DNA from: Rhodococcus sp. 14-1411-2a
GTDB taxonomy: Bacteria > Actinomycetota > Actinomycetes > Mycobacteriales > Mycobacteriaceae
Assembly: GCF_002259485.1 (NCBI RefSeq)
Contig: NZ_NPGA01000017.1
Location: 1-64,000 of the forward strand
Direction: 5' to 3'
DNA length: 64,000 bases
Part shown: one piece after another, positions 1-7,698 of the stretch
Numbering within the stretch: position 1 is the stretch's first letter
Layout of the letters: each line of letters starts with the position of its first letter
Position numbers and translations under genes: made by a program
The notes under the pieces: generated by a model
The model's input: the letters and a program-made list of their open reading frames with translations, nothing else
Databases searched by the model: none
Told to the model about the DNA's origin: nothing

Positions 1-98
1 GGAAACGCCCGGTCCCATTCCGAACCCGGAAGCTAAGCCCTCCAGCGCCGATGGTACTGCACTCGACAGGGTGTGGGAGAGTAGGACACCGCCGAACA
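1..98 (+). rRNA. rrf: 5S ribosomal RNA, 3' portion
   Basis: The window opens inside a 5S rRNA. The conserved core CCCATTCCGAACCCGGAAG, the GCCGATGGTACTGC loop region and the closing GTGGGAGAGTAGGACACCGC are all present. About 20 nucleotides of the 5' end lie outside the window, so the closing stem cannot be checked on that side. The end at about 98 is set by the usual actinobacterial 5S terminus. It should be the last gene of a 16S-23S-5S operon on the plus strand. Confidence 0.95.
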
Positions 99-107
99 CA
101 ACATCCC

Positions 108-141
108 AGAATGGCCCCCGACCACGGTCGAGGGCCATTCT
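108..141 (+). terminator. terminator after the rRNA operon
   Basis: A perfect 10-bp inverted repeat (AGAATGGCCC at 108-117, GGGCCATTCT at 132-141) encloses a second GGTCG/CGACC pairing. It begins ten bases after the 5S end. There is no long T-tract, which is common for actinobacterial intrinsic terminators. Confidence 0.85.
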
Positions 142-1025
142 GCATTTCGAAACCACCCATCACCACACCCACGAGCATCCGACGAACGCGCGCGCACCTC
201 ACGAACGCGCGCACCCGACGACGAACGCGCACCCGCCACGAGTGCGGCCTGCCTGAACTAGTCAGCCGGCAGACGACGCGACCGCGGACGCTCTTACGAA
301 CGCGCGCGCCTTTGCGACGAGCGGGGTCTGTGTCTGAACTGGAGTGCGGGCAGACGACGCGACCGCGGACCACGAATCCGCACGCATCCGGTACGGTCCG
401 GGCCTGGACCCGGTTGCCGACAGGCGACGCGACCGCGGACGCTCATAGGAGCGCAGACGCGCGCGCGTTCGCTATCCGCGCGCACAATCGCGCCCCGACA
501 AGTCACCATTCCCCGCGCACCTGACGAACGCGCGCGCACTTGCGGCGAGCGGGGGCGGGGCAGTCGGGGTCTGTGTCTGAACTGGGGTGCGGGCAGACGA
601 CGCGACAGCGGACTGTGTACTCCGGCGCAGACGCGAGCGCGTTCGCTATCCGCGCGCAGAATCGCGCCCCGACCACTCGCCATTTCCCGCGCACCTGACG
701 AACGCGCGCGCGTCTGCGGAGAGCGAGGCCAGAACCCAGGTGCCGGCGCGCGGTTGCGGGCTCACAATCACCATCTCGACTCAGCGAACGTCAGAAACGA
801 GTAGTACCGGGCAGCGTCCAGGGTGTCGGTTCGATGTGTCGTCACTGTCGGGGCCTCGCGGCATCGCAGAGAGCGCGTAGTCGACGCGAATCACCAGTTG
901 CTCCAGGAGGATTGGTGGGATGCAACCCCTTCGTCGTCGTCCGCTGAATTTAATCGGTGGAGTTCGTCGCCGCAGCCGTGCATGATCGTGGCACAGGCAC
1001 ATCGCAGACACCGTGGAGGTGGACA
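142..1025. other. gene-free GC-rich region after rRNA
   Basis: I see no convincing gene in this stretch. The open frames in it are arginine-rich translations of CGCG-rich DNA with no Shine-Dalgarno site and no protein-like composition. The first two thirds consist of degenerate repeats, annotated separately. From about 735 to 1014 the sequence is single-copy and less extreme in base composition, and it may hold the promoter of the small ORFs that begin at 1026. Confidence 0.6.
180..735. repeat. mosaic of degenerate GC-rich repeats
   Basis: Several modules recur in shuffled order. The module CAGACGACGCGACCGCGGAC, with small changes, occurs near 270, 351, 421 and 594. A module around GGTCTGTGTCTGAACTGG occurs at 325 and 568, offset 243. 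A module of about 100 bp containing GTTCGCTATCCGCGCGCA occurs at 467 and 641, offset 174, and continues into CCTGACGAACGCGCGCGC near 521 and 696. A related ACGAACGCGCGCGC also appears near 190 and 295. The differing offsets show insertion or loss between copies rather than one simple tandem array. Confidence 0.75.
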
Positions 1026-1103
1026 ATGACAGCAGACGCGAATTCCGTGCGCCGTCGATTCGTCTACACGCGGATTGCCATGGCCGCCGATCATGCTCTC
1101 TGA
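1026..1103 (+). CDS. micro-ORF, possible leader peptide (25 aa)
   Basis: A 25-codon frame starts with ATG at 1026, five bases after a near-perfect Shine-Dalgarno GGAGGT (1015-1020), and ends at TGA 1101-1103. The peptide has a basic stretch (RRRFVYTR) followed by a mildly hydrophobic tail. The strong ribosome site is the main evidence that it is translated; I recognise no family. It lies 115 bases upstream of another small ORF with its own strong Shine-Dalgarno site, so it could be a leader peptide for that gene or an independent microprotein. It could also be chance. Confidence 0.4.
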   Translation: MTADANSVRRRFVYTRIAMAADHAL

Positions 1104-1218
1104 GTGAGCCTTCGGCGCAATCGGCCGGTTCCTGCCGACGATATGCATCGATCGACTCAATACTTCGCCGCACAGCAATGCTCTGTGCTCGGCGTCCACT
1201 CTTGTTGTAGGAGAACAG

Positions 1219-1434
1219 ATGTACCACTACGAACAAATCCTGAACGAACATCGACAACGCGTCGCGCGGGGTGCGCAGAACTACGAACGGCGTCGGGTCG
1301 CGGCGGAGAGAGCTGCCGAAGCAACTGTTGCAGAAGAGGTTTCATGTGACGGTGAGGCTGCGGAGGACATAGCTTCGAAGGACTGCGAATCGGAATCCGA
1401 GATCAGCGTCGAGGTGATGTCGTCCCGTCGCTGA
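1219..1434 (+). CDS. small charged hypothetical protein (71 aa)
   Basis: This ORF of 71 residues starts with ATG five bases after AGGAG (1209-1213), a good ribosome site. The product is highly charged. Its first half is rich in Arg, Glu and Ala and likely helical (around YERRRVAAERAAEA), and its second half is acidic and Ser/Glu-rich. There is no signal peptide, membrane segment or cysteine motif beyond two isolated Cys. I do not recognise a family. It ends four bases before the convergent GNAT gene. Composition and ribosome site support it as real. Confidence 0.55.
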   Translation: MYHYEQILNEHRQRVARGAQNYERRRVAAERAAEATVAEEVSCDGEAAEDIASKDCESESEISVEVMSSRR

Positions 1435-1437
1435 CGG

Positions 1438-1722
1438 TCAGAGGACGGTCAGATGGGAATAGCGATCGCCCGCGGCTGCGATGAAGTCGCGAACGAACCA
1501 GCACGCGGGGACAACGCGCAGACCCTGCGTGCTGGTGTCGTCGAGCGCGTATTCGGTAAGGGCGGCGGCAAGTCCTCGGCCGCGAAACTGCGGAAGCGTC
1601 ACGGTGTGATGAAACGTTCTCGATCCGTCCGATTCGAGGTACTCCGAGTAGCCTGCCAGCTCGGAATCGACATGGATCTCGAACCTGTGGTCAACAGTGT
1701 CGTGGGTGATCTTGACCGGCAT
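1438..1722 (-). CDS. small GNAT-type N-acetyltransferase (YjdJ/NATD1-like)
   Basis: The 94-residue product matches the short, single-domain GNAT class (COG2388, human NATD1 and E. coli YjdJ type). The acetyl-CoA loop is the QFRGRGLAAAL segment at residues 45-55, and the family C-terminal motif VPACWFVRDFI is at 71-81. The start at 1722 is chosen because ATG follows AGGAGG by eight bases; the frame is open further upstream, but that extension is not protein-like. These proteins lack the full length of usual GNAT enzymes and their substrates are mostly unknown. It stands alone, divergent from the gene at 1910 and convergent with the small ORF ending at 1434. Confidence 0.85.
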   Translation of the reverse strand: MPVKITHDTVDHRFEIHVDSELAGYSEYLESDGSRTFHHTVTLPQFRGRGLAAALTEYALDDTSTQGLRVVPACWFVRDFIAAAGDRYSHLTVL

Positions 1723-1909
1723 GGTGGTACCTCCTGGCCGAGTTTCGGTGTCACCACGGTAACCGGCACTCCTCCCGTGGGGCGTTCTGCGGTTACTCGA
1801 GCAGGCATCGACGCAGTAGGGTGAGGGAAACCGAGTCGTGCCAGCGCCACCCGTCGCAACACCGCTCTTCATAAGTACGGGTCGCTCTCGAGGCTGAAGG
1901 TGGCAATCC

Positions 1910-2680
1910 GTGGAAGACACATCCGACCGGGGAATCAAGGCATTCATCCGAACCGTCGCTCAGCGCGGTGGACGTGCGGAGCGGCTGACGACGTCGCGCC
2001 GAAATCCCGTGCAGGTCTGGTCGATGGACGGCACGTCGTCGTGCATAGTTCGAGTTCGATCGAAGGTGACGGGTGATTGGAAGGCCCGCAGGCAGGACGA
2101 ATCGCTCGAGAGTGACGACACCGGATCCTCGTACTGGGTGTTCGTCGATCTCGCGAACGAAGAGCCGCGTTTCTACATGGTGTCGTCGGAAGAGATGGCC
2201 ACCGACATTCGCGGAGAGGTCGACCTGTGGGTCCAGGATTCGCCACTGCGCACCAGGACCGGGCATCACGCAATCGCGGTGGACCGAGTGCTGCACGGCA
2301 GCGAGCGTTGGGACCTGCTGGGTCTGAGCTCGACGCTGGACACGACGATCGATGTCGGCCCCGAACAGACGTGGGTACGTACTCCCCGGGTGAAAGCACC
2401 CCGTAAGTCGGCCAAGGCGGCCTTGGAAGAAGAAGTGATCGACAACCGAGTACGCGTGGTCGCCGATTGCGAGGGCTATCGGCTGAGCGGACGCTACGAT
2501 CCCGAGACGCAGCGACTCGAGATCACCGCAGGACCGATGGAAGGCCGACGGTTCGACAATCCTTCCGTCGCTGCCAGTGCGGTAGCAACGCATATCAGTG
2601 GTGACGTCGAAGAGCGGGACGGCTGGCAGTTCTGGCAACTGGACACTCCGGACCGTGCTCCGCTGGGATCGTTTCAGTAG
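1910..2680 (+). CDS. hypothetical, nuclease-like N-terminus with DUF4357-like C-terminus
   Basis: The product has 256 residues and no signal peptide or membrane segment. Residues about 35-105 contain a pattern (QVWSMDG, then RVRSK, then YWVFVDL at 75-81, then PRFYMV) resembling small PD-(D/E)XK-fold proteins in which the YWVFVDL strand follows a lysine-bearing strand. Residues about 188-245 (YRLSGRYDPET, then GWQFWQL) resemble a DUF4357-type domain, a small C-terminal module seen on nucleases and other DNA-associated proteins. Both assignments are by eye and tentative, and catalytic residues cannot be named safely. GTG at 1910 is the start that keeps the N-terminus plausible, with a purine-rich AAGGTGG upstream. 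Confidence 0.6.
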   Translation: MEDTSDRGIKAFIRTVAQRGGRAERLTTSRRNPVQVWSMDGTSSCIVRVRSKVTGDWKARRQDESLESDDTGSSYWVFVDLANEEPRFYMVSSEEMATDIRGEVDLWVQDSPLRTRTGHHAIAVDRVLHGSERWDLLGLSSTLDTTIDVGPEQTWVRTPRVKAPRKSAKAALEEEVIDNRVRVVADCEGYRLSGRYDPETQRLEITAGPMEGRRFDNPSVAASAVATHISGDVEERDGWQFWQLDTPDRAPLGSFQ

Positions 2681-2726
2681 AGAACCACAGCTCGGGACTA
2701 CGTAGTTGTGACTCCTCATCAAATCG

Positions 2727-2753
2727 CCTTTTCCGGTCAAAACCGGAGAAAGG
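2727..2753 (+). terminator. hairpin after the 1910-2680 gene
   Basis: CCTTTTCCGGT and ACCGGAGAAAGG pair around a four-base CAAA loop with one bulged base. It sits 46 bases after the stop codon at 2680, with no T-tract. Confidence 0.55.
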
Positions 2754-2910
2754 TCCGATTAATCTGGCCCTGGTAGGACGAGCTCCCTGTTTTAGCCTCT
2801 GGGTCGAATCGATGTTCGAGAGTTCGTCCGATCATCGAAATTCGGGTACCAGCGAGCTCAACGGTCGACAGTGCGAGGGGTGCTGTCGACCGTGGGGAGA
2901 GGTCTTCACC

Positions 2911-3231
2911 ATGGAACATTCCTTCCGGACGGGCTCCGCCCACGCGTCCCGCTTCCTGTTCCTCATCGCCCAGTTCGTCGATCGCAGAATCCCGGCCGAG
3001 TTCTTCTCGGCTCAGTTCCGCGAGCTGCAGAACACCCAATCCACGTATCTCGATGCCGACGTTTCTTCGGTCATCGGAATGTTGTCAGTCGACGTCGGCG
3101 CATACCTGGGCGACGTCGAGATCCGAGGGGTGGACTACATCGACTCCGAACAACTCTGGCTGGCCGCCGGACAGGCGTTCCGTGATCTCATGACGGTCCA
3201 GTCCGAGCACTTCGAACGCGAGGCCGGGTGA
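2911..3231 (+). CDS. colicin D immunity-like small protein
   Basis: The 106-residue protein is acidic and all-helical by appearance. Its layout, a helix with FLIAQFVDRRIPAEFF (16-32), a middle SSVIGMLSVDVGAYLGD (52-68) and the acidic IRGVDYIDSEQL (71-82), resembles the bacterial self-protective colicin-like immunity family (PF09204). That family binds and blocks tRNA-cleaving toxins. The call is by pattern only. ATG at 2911 follows GGGGAGAGG; an in-frame ATG at 2812 would add a non-conserved 33-residue tail. No toxin gene is adjacent, so an immunity role is uncertain. Confidence 0.55.
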   Translation: MEHSFRTGSAHASRFLFLIAQFVDRRIPAEFFSAQFRELQNTQSTYLDADVSSVIGMLSVDVGAYLGDVEIRGVDYIDSEQLWLAAGQAFRDLMTVQSEHFEREAG

Positions 3232-3246
3232 CGGCAACCGTCATCG

Positions 3247-3609
3247 TCACCGGAATCGATCACGATGCCGCAGAAGGTCTTCGAGCCGAAATCGCCTGTG
3301 GGTGCCGCGCATTTCGATCGGTAGATCGCCCGCATCGGCCAACCGTCTGACATAGGTGTCCGAAACACCGAGCACCTCGGCAGCGTGCGAGGTGGTCAGC
3401 AACTCGTCCACGGTACCGACGGCCACCGCCCGGCCGGTCGCGAGCTGGGTGAGAAGTTCCAACACCGCGCTGCGTGTCGCGTCGTCGAGTCGGACCTCCG
3501 AACCGCCGATTCTGATGTCGACGTCTGACCCGGTGCGCTCGTGAACGACCGCCGCCAGCGAGGTGGCCGATCGCGAGTCGAGGGGAGGCATGACGAATCG
3601 GAAGTCCAT
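3247..3609 (-). CDS. excisionase-family helix-turn-helix DNA-binding protein
   Basis: The 120-residue protein has an N-terminal region of about 65 residues with no recognised motif. It is followed by an excisionase/MerR-like HTH (70-118): LLTTSHAAEVLGVSDTYVRR, then the wing GDLPIEMRGTHRRFRLEDL. Proteins of this size and order often act as antitoxins to PIN-domain toxins, but no PIN gene follows; its 3' end faces the immunity-like gene 15 bases away. An earlier in-frame ATG at 3648 is possible. A solo transcription regulator is the safest reading. Confidence 0.75.
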   Translation of the reverse strand: MDFRFVMPPLDSRSATSLAAVVHERTGSDVDIRIGGSEVRLDDATRSAVLELLTQLATGRAVAVGTVDELLTTSHAAEVLGVSDTYVRRLADAGDLPIEMRGTHRRFRLEDLLRHRDRFR

Positions 3610-3682
3610 TCGTCCAGGATAGGAGCGAGCGAACGCGGCGGTACGCATAGGCTCGAAGCACCCAGCATGTGAGGAGTGTTCA

Positions 3683-4339
3683 GTGCCGCAGTTGTTGCAC
3701 CTCGATTCGTCCGCCGACCCGGTCCGCTCGACCAGCCGGCGGGTCACGGCCCGCTTCTCTGACGCCTGGCATGGGATCGGCACGGACCACTCGGTGATCC
3801 ATCGAGACCTGCACACGAGTCCGCTGCCGCATCTGCCCACCTCCGCGCTGCATTGGGCACCTCATCTGCGAACCGCAGACGAAACCGTCGAGCCATCTGC
3901 CGAGGCGCTGCAGGTCGAACTGATCGAGGAACTGATCTCTGCGGACGCGGTGCTGATCGGTGCGCCGATGTACAACTGGTCGATCCCATCGACCCTGAAG
4001 GCATGGATCGACTACATACACGTTCCGGGCCTCACCGTGCCGTTCGACAGTGACACCGCACCCCTCGTCGGCAAGCCCGTCGTCGTGGTGACCAGTCGGG
4101 GAAACGACTACACCCCCGGTACGGACAACGCGTCCGCCGATCACACCACCGCGCAACTGCGTCAGGTGCTCGGAGTTGCGCTGGGAATGGAGGTTCACTT
4201 CGTTCCGGTCGACTTGACGCTCGCCGAGCGGGTGCCGGCACTCGCGCCGCAGATTCCCAAGGCGCAAGCCAATCTCGAGGCGGCGTTCTCCGCCGTCGAC
4301 GATCTCGCGCTGCGATTGGGTGGGACAACTGCCAGGTGA
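3683..4339 (+). CDS. azoR: FMN-dependent NADH:azoreductase
   Basis: At 218 residues the protein is typical of the AzoR/AcpD flavodoxin-fold family, which reduces quinones and azo compounds with NADH through FMN. The N-terminal LLHLDSS is the FMN phosphate-binding turn with following serines (STSRR), and GAPMYNWSIPSTLKAWIDY (93-111) is the family signature that packs on the isoalloxazine ring. GTG at 3683 is chosen because GAGGAG (3671-3676) lies six bases upstream. It is probably cytosolic and transcribed alone, convergent with the thiamin-precursor operon. Confidence 0.92.
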   Translation: MPQLLHLDSSADPVRSTSRRVTARFSDAWHGIGTDHSVIHRDLHTSPLPHLPTSALHWAPHLRTADETVEPSAEALQVELIEELISADAVLIGAPMYNWSIPSTLKAWIDYIHVPGLTVPFDSDTAPLVGKPVVVVTSRGNDYTPGTDNASADHTTAQLRQVLGVALGMEVHFVPVDLTLAERVPALAPQIPKAQANLEAAFSAVDDLALRLGGTTAR

Positions 4340-4349
4340 GGGCCCAGTA

Positions 4350-4379
4350 GCCTGGCGAAGTCCGCTCGAACGGCCAGGC
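4350..4379. terminator. hairpin between convergent genes
   Basis: CCTGGC (4351-4356) and GCCAGG (4373-4378) form a short stem with a 16-base loop between the azoR stop and the end of the ABC ATPase gene. It is weak and lacks a T-tract. Confidence 0.3.
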
Positions 4380-4414
4380 AACGACACCACCCGAGGTCGG
4401 CGTCGTGATGTCGG

Positions 4415-5152
4415 TCAGAGCGTCGACGCGCTGAGCAGAACGTCCATCAGCTGCTTCTCGACCGCTGCGAACTGCGGCGTCGTGACGATCTCGAGCCCGC
4501 GTGGGCGGGGTAGCGTCACCTCGACCTGGCGTCGAACGTGGGCGGGTCTGGGGGAGAGGACGATCACGCGATCGGAAAGGTAGACCGCTTCACGGATGTC
4601 GTGCGTGATCATCAGTACCGTCCATCGAAACTCCGACCAGACCTGCTGCAACCAGGCCTGCATGTCGCTTCGCGTCAACGAGTCAAGCGCCCCGAAGGGC
4701 TCATCGAGCAGCAGTACCGATCGACCCTGAACCACCGTGCGCAACAGCGCCGCTCGCTGGCGCATACCGCCGGAGAGCTCGAACGGCCTGGCCGACTCGT
4801 ACCCGTCCAGGCCGAAGACCGGGAAAAGCTCGCGTGCCCGCGCACGCGCCTCCTTCTTGGCGACGCCCTGCACTTCGAGACCGAGGGTGGTGTTGTCCAA
4901 CACCGAACGCCACGGAAACAGCAGATCCTTCTGCGGCATGTAGGCGCACGGCGGTACGCGAACCGTGCCGGAATCGGGTCGGTCGAGCCCGGCGAGCATG
5001 TTGAACACAGTGCTCTTGCCCGAGCCACTGGGACCGATGATCGATACGAACTGACCAGGCTGCACCCCGAACGAAATGCCGTCGAGCACAGCCTTTTCGC
5101 CGAACGACTTGGTGAGATCGCGAACATCGATGAAGGTGTCGGGTTCAGACAT
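4415..5152 (-). CDS. thiZ: ABC transporter ATPase, thiamin-pyrimidine import (ThiZ-like)
   Basis: The 245-residue ATPase has Walker A GPSGSGKST (40-48), the signature LSGGM (126-130), Walker B LLLLDEP (147-152) and a switch histidine in ITHDIREA. It belongs to the nitrate/taurine/thiamin-pyrimidine branch of importers. ATG at 5152 overlaps the upstream permease gene by eight bases, so the two are translationally coupled. As the last gene of the tenA-led riboswitch operon it most likely powers uptake of a thiamin-derived pyrimidine such as N-formyl-4-amino-5-aminomethyl-2-methylpyrimidine. Confidence 0.88.
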   Translation of the reverse strand: MSEPDTFIDVRDLTKSFGEKAVLDGISFGVQPGQFVSIIGPSGSGKSTVFNMLAGLDRPDSGTVRVPPCAYMPQKDLLFPWRSVLDNTTLGLEVQGVAKKEARARARELFPVFGLDGYESARPFELSGGMRQRAALLRTVVQGRSVLLLDEPFGALDSLTRSDMQAWLQQVWSEFRWTVLMITHDIREAVYLSDRVIVLSPRPAHVRRQVEVTLPRPRGLEIVTTPQFAAVEKQLMDVLLSASTL

Positions 5153-5981
5153 GAAGACCCACCGAACCGTGGCGCGCCCAAGGTGCGACGAACCGCTCCA
5201 CCACAAAGGTGGAGACGAACAGGACCACACTGATCACGGCCGTCACGGCAACCGCGGCGAGAACCAGATCGGTACGAAACGAGTTCTTCTGTTGACTCAT
5301 GTAGATGCCGAGCCCTGCACTGGCTCCGGCATATTCGGCAAAGATCGCGCCGACCACGGCGTAGGTGATTCCGATGCGAAGAGAGGTGAAGAATCGCGGA
5401 AGCGCCGACGGAAGCCGCACGTATCGAAACTGTTGCCAGCGCGAGGCTCCCATGCTGGCCAGCAGCGATCGCGCGTCCCGATCGGCCGCCGCGAAACCCT
5501 CGATGAGCCCGATGGCCATCGGGAAGAACGTGGCCAGTGCGATCACCAGGATCTTCGGAAGCAGCCCGAAGCCGAACCAGATGATCAACAGCGGCGCGAT
5601 CGCGATGATCGGGAGCGTCTGCGATACGACGAAGAGGGGAACGAACGCGCGCCGCAGCCACGGCGAGAAATCCACCGCGATGGCCAGCAACCACGCCAGG
5701 GCCAGGGATACCGCGAAGCCGACGAGGGTCACCTGCAGGGTCGCCGCCGCGTTCTCGGCAATCGCGTCGCGCTGCGCCCAACCCTGGACCACCACGCGGC
5801 CGGGGGACGGCAACACCTGCGGTCGGATGCCGCTGATCTCGACATAGATCTGCCAGGCGGCGATGAATAGGACGACGACGGTCAGCGCGGGCCACGCCCA
5901 CCGCAGCGAGGCTCGGATACCGCTGAACGAGTAGGAACCCCGGTCAGCGGCTACCGACTCATCGATCGCCGAGGTAGTCAT
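5145..5981 (-). CDS. thiX: ABC transporter permease, thiamin-pyrimidine import (ThiX-like)
   Basis: This 278-residue inner-membrane protein has about six hydrophobic segments and the binding-protein-dependent permease EAA-type loop, here EGFAAADRDARSLLASMGA, between the central helices. It starts with ATG at 5981, inside the last 23 bases of the binding-protein gene, and ends eight bases into the ATPase gene. The subfamily (SsuC/TauC/ThiX type) and the riboswitch-led context point to import of a thiamin precursor. Confidence 0.88.
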   Translation of the reverse strand: MTTSAIDESVAADRGSYSFSGIRASLRWAWPALTVVVLFIAAWQIYVEISGIRPQVLPSPGRVVVQGWAQRDAIAENAAATLQVTLVGFAVSLALAWLLAIAVDFSPWLRRAFVPLFVVSQTLPIIAIAPLLIIWFGFGLLPKILVIALATFFPMAIGLIEGFAAADRDARSLLASMGASRWQQFRYVRLPSALPRFFTSLRIGITYAVVGAIFAEYAGASAGLGIYMSQQKNSFRTDLVLAAVAVTAVISVVLFVSTFVVERFVAPWARHGSVGLHV

Positions 5982-6972
5982 TGGTGAAGTAGGTCGACCA
6001 GTCCGGCTCCGCAGTCAGAGGTGCGCCGTTCTGATCGGCCAGCACACCGCTGTCGTAGAGGAATTTCGAGTACGCGGCCCACTTGTCGAGGCTCTGTCGT
6101 CCTACCTCGCCGTTGGAGTCCTTCATGTACTTCGCGGCGAGCATCTCCTGGCTCTCGAAGACGAGCGATTCGTCGGTGAAGGTTCCCGGGTTGGCGTCGA
6201 TCAGATCCTGTGCTGCCTTGTCCGGATCGTCGGCAGCGAGCTGGTAGCCGCGCTGCAGTGCCTGCACGAACTTTCTCGCCTCGTCCGGGTGGGCGTCGAG
6301 CCACGGTTCGTTGCCGCTGATCGTGATGGCGTAGGCGTCGGGAAATCCGTAGTCGGTGTAGTCGAAGTACTTCATCGGAGTTCCGCTGTGCTCGGCCTCG
6401 ATGCCTTCCCACGCGAAGTAGGAGACGGTGAAGTCCGCGGTACCGGAGTAGACCGCCTCGTACGCCGAAGTACCCAGTACCACGGTCTCGTATTCGCCTG
6501 TGCCGCCGTCGTTCTTGATGACCTGTTGCATGCCGGCCTGCTCGCCGGACTCACCGAAGCCGGCATAGACCTTGCCGTCGAGTGCTTTCGGGCTCGGGAT
6601 GTCGTCTCTGTCTGCACGAACTCCGATACCGGTCGCCCAGTGTTGGAGCGGCGCGAGGACCGAGACGGTCTGCGCGCCTGCGGAGGTGGCGAAGACGCCC
6701 GAACTCTGTGTGCTGATTCCGAACTCGGCGTTTCCGGCATCGACGAGAGTATCTGCCGCGGTGTTGTTGTACGGGAGGATCTCCACGTCCAGGCCTGCGT
6801 CTGCGAAATAACCCTCCTGCAGGGCTACGTACAGGCCGGTGTGGTTGGTGTTCGGCGTCCAGTCGAGGGCGAACCGAATGGTGTTCGAGTCCGTCGAGTC
6901 CGAGCAGCCCGCAAGTCCGGTCGTGGCAACGACGGCCGCCGCCAATGCGGCGAGAATCCGAGTGGCTCTCAT
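5959..6972 (-). CDS. thiY: substrate-binding lipoprotein for thiamin pyrimidine (ThiY-like, NMT1/THI5 family)
   Basis: The 337-residue protein starts with a lipoprotein signal peptide ending GLAGC (Cys23). The mature part begins TIRFALDWTPNTNHTGLYVA, the hallmark of NMT1/THI5-fold proteins that bind hydroxymethylpyrimidine-like ligands. Other family features are EGYFADAGLDVEILPY and the YFAWEGIEAE region. ATG at 6972 overlaps the tenA stop (ATGA). The frame is open for 30 nt more upstream, but the lipobox spacing favours 6972. It delivers ligand to the permease and ATPase encoded downstream. Confidence 0.9.
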   Translation of the reverse strand: MRATRILAALAAAVVATTGLAGCSDSTDSNTIRFALDWTPNTNHTGLYVALQEGYFADAGLDVEILPYNNTAADTLVDAGNAEFGISTQSSGVFATSAGAQTVSVLAPLQHWATGIGVRADRDDIPSPKALDGKVYAGFGESGEQAGMQQVIKNDGGTGEYETVVLGTSAYEAVYSGTADFTVSYFAWEGIEAEHSGTPMKYFDYTDYGFPDAYAITISGNEPWLDAHPDEARKFVQALQRGYQLAADDPDKAAQDLIDANPGTFTDESLVFESQEMLAAKYMKDSNGEVGRQSLDKWAAYSKFLYDSGVLADQNGAPLTAEPDWSTYFTNDYLGDR

Positions 6973-7691
6973 GCGTACACCGCACTCTCGGCCAGGGGCC
7001 ATGGGGTGGGATGTAACGCGCTGTCCCAGAACATCAATTCGTATCTCGATGCCACGAAGAAGGCGTCGATCATCTGTTCGCGCTGCGTCGGCGTCGCGGC
7101 CGCTGCGGCGTCATCGACGAATGTTCTGGCGGCGTCGACGATGGCATGAAATTCCGGCGCGTCGTACGCGGCCACCCACTGCGCGTACGGATGCTCGGGA
7201 TCTCGATCGAGAACCGCCTTCGCTGCCCTGGCGAGTGAGCGGCCGACGTCGGCGTAGATCCAGAAGCACGGCAGAACAGCTGCTGCCGCAACAGGATACG
7301 GTTCGGTCGCCGCCGTCGCGGTCAGGTAGGACGTGTAGCCCAGGCATGCAGGTGAAGGCTCGGGCGTCCGGGTCGACGGGGGCAGCGCTCCACCGGTCAG
7401 CATCGCTTCGTGCGATGCGGCTTCGTCCATCGCACTCGCGGCGGCGCTCGCCCAGAACGCGCCGACGACCGGGTTCGGTGCATGCGCTGCCAGCAGTGAC
7501 AGCGATTTGACGTATCCGCCCAGATAGAGCGAGTCCTGTTCGAGATACCGACGGAACGCGTCGAGCGGAAGCGTCCCCGCCCCGAGGAGCCGAAGAAATT
7601 CGAGGTCGTCGATCGCACGTCGAATGTTCTCGGACGCATCCCACAGTCGATCGGTGAAGCGGACCGGGTCCGCAGATACAACAGGCGTCAT
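6969..7691 (-). CDS. tenA: TenA-family aminopyrimidine aminohydrolase/thiaminase II
   Basis: At 240 residues it has the size of TenA, which hydrolyses 4-amino-5-aminomethyl-2-methylpyrimidine to hydroxymethylpyrimidine for thiamin salvage. Key residues match: Asp53 and Tyr56 in EQDSLYLGGY, the nucleophilic cysteine Cys142 in LPCFWIYADVG, and a C-terminal Glu in YELMFWDSA. It is the first gene after a TPP riboswitch and is followed by an ATGA overlap into the binding-protein gene. The combination supports import and processing of degraded thiamin rather than thiamin destruction. Confidence 0.92.
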   Translation of the reverse strand: MTPVVSADPVRFTDRLWDASENIRRAIDDLEFLRLLGAGTLPLDAFRRYLEQDSLYLGGYVKSLSLLAAHAPNPVVGAFWASAAASAMDEAASHEAMLTGGALPPSTRTPEPSPACLGYTSYLTATAATEPYPVAAAAVLPCFWIYADVGRSLARAAKAVLDRDPEHPYAQWVAAYDAPEFHAIVDAARTFVDDAAAAATPTQREQMIDAFFVASRYELMFWDSALHPTPWPLAESAVYA

Positions 7692-7698
7692 CGCCTTG

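Noticed and set aside
180..735. CRISPR array
   Set aside because: Repeat modules vary in length, order and spacing, there are no equal spacers, and no cas genes are present.
51..880. Several long open frames after the 5S rRNA on both strands
   Set aside because: They are Arg/Thr-rich translations of CGCG repeats, overlap each other in several frames and have no ribosome sites.
2911..3609. Type II toxin-antitoxin pair
   Set aside because: The two genes converge rather than forming an operon, and neither protein resembles a toxin.
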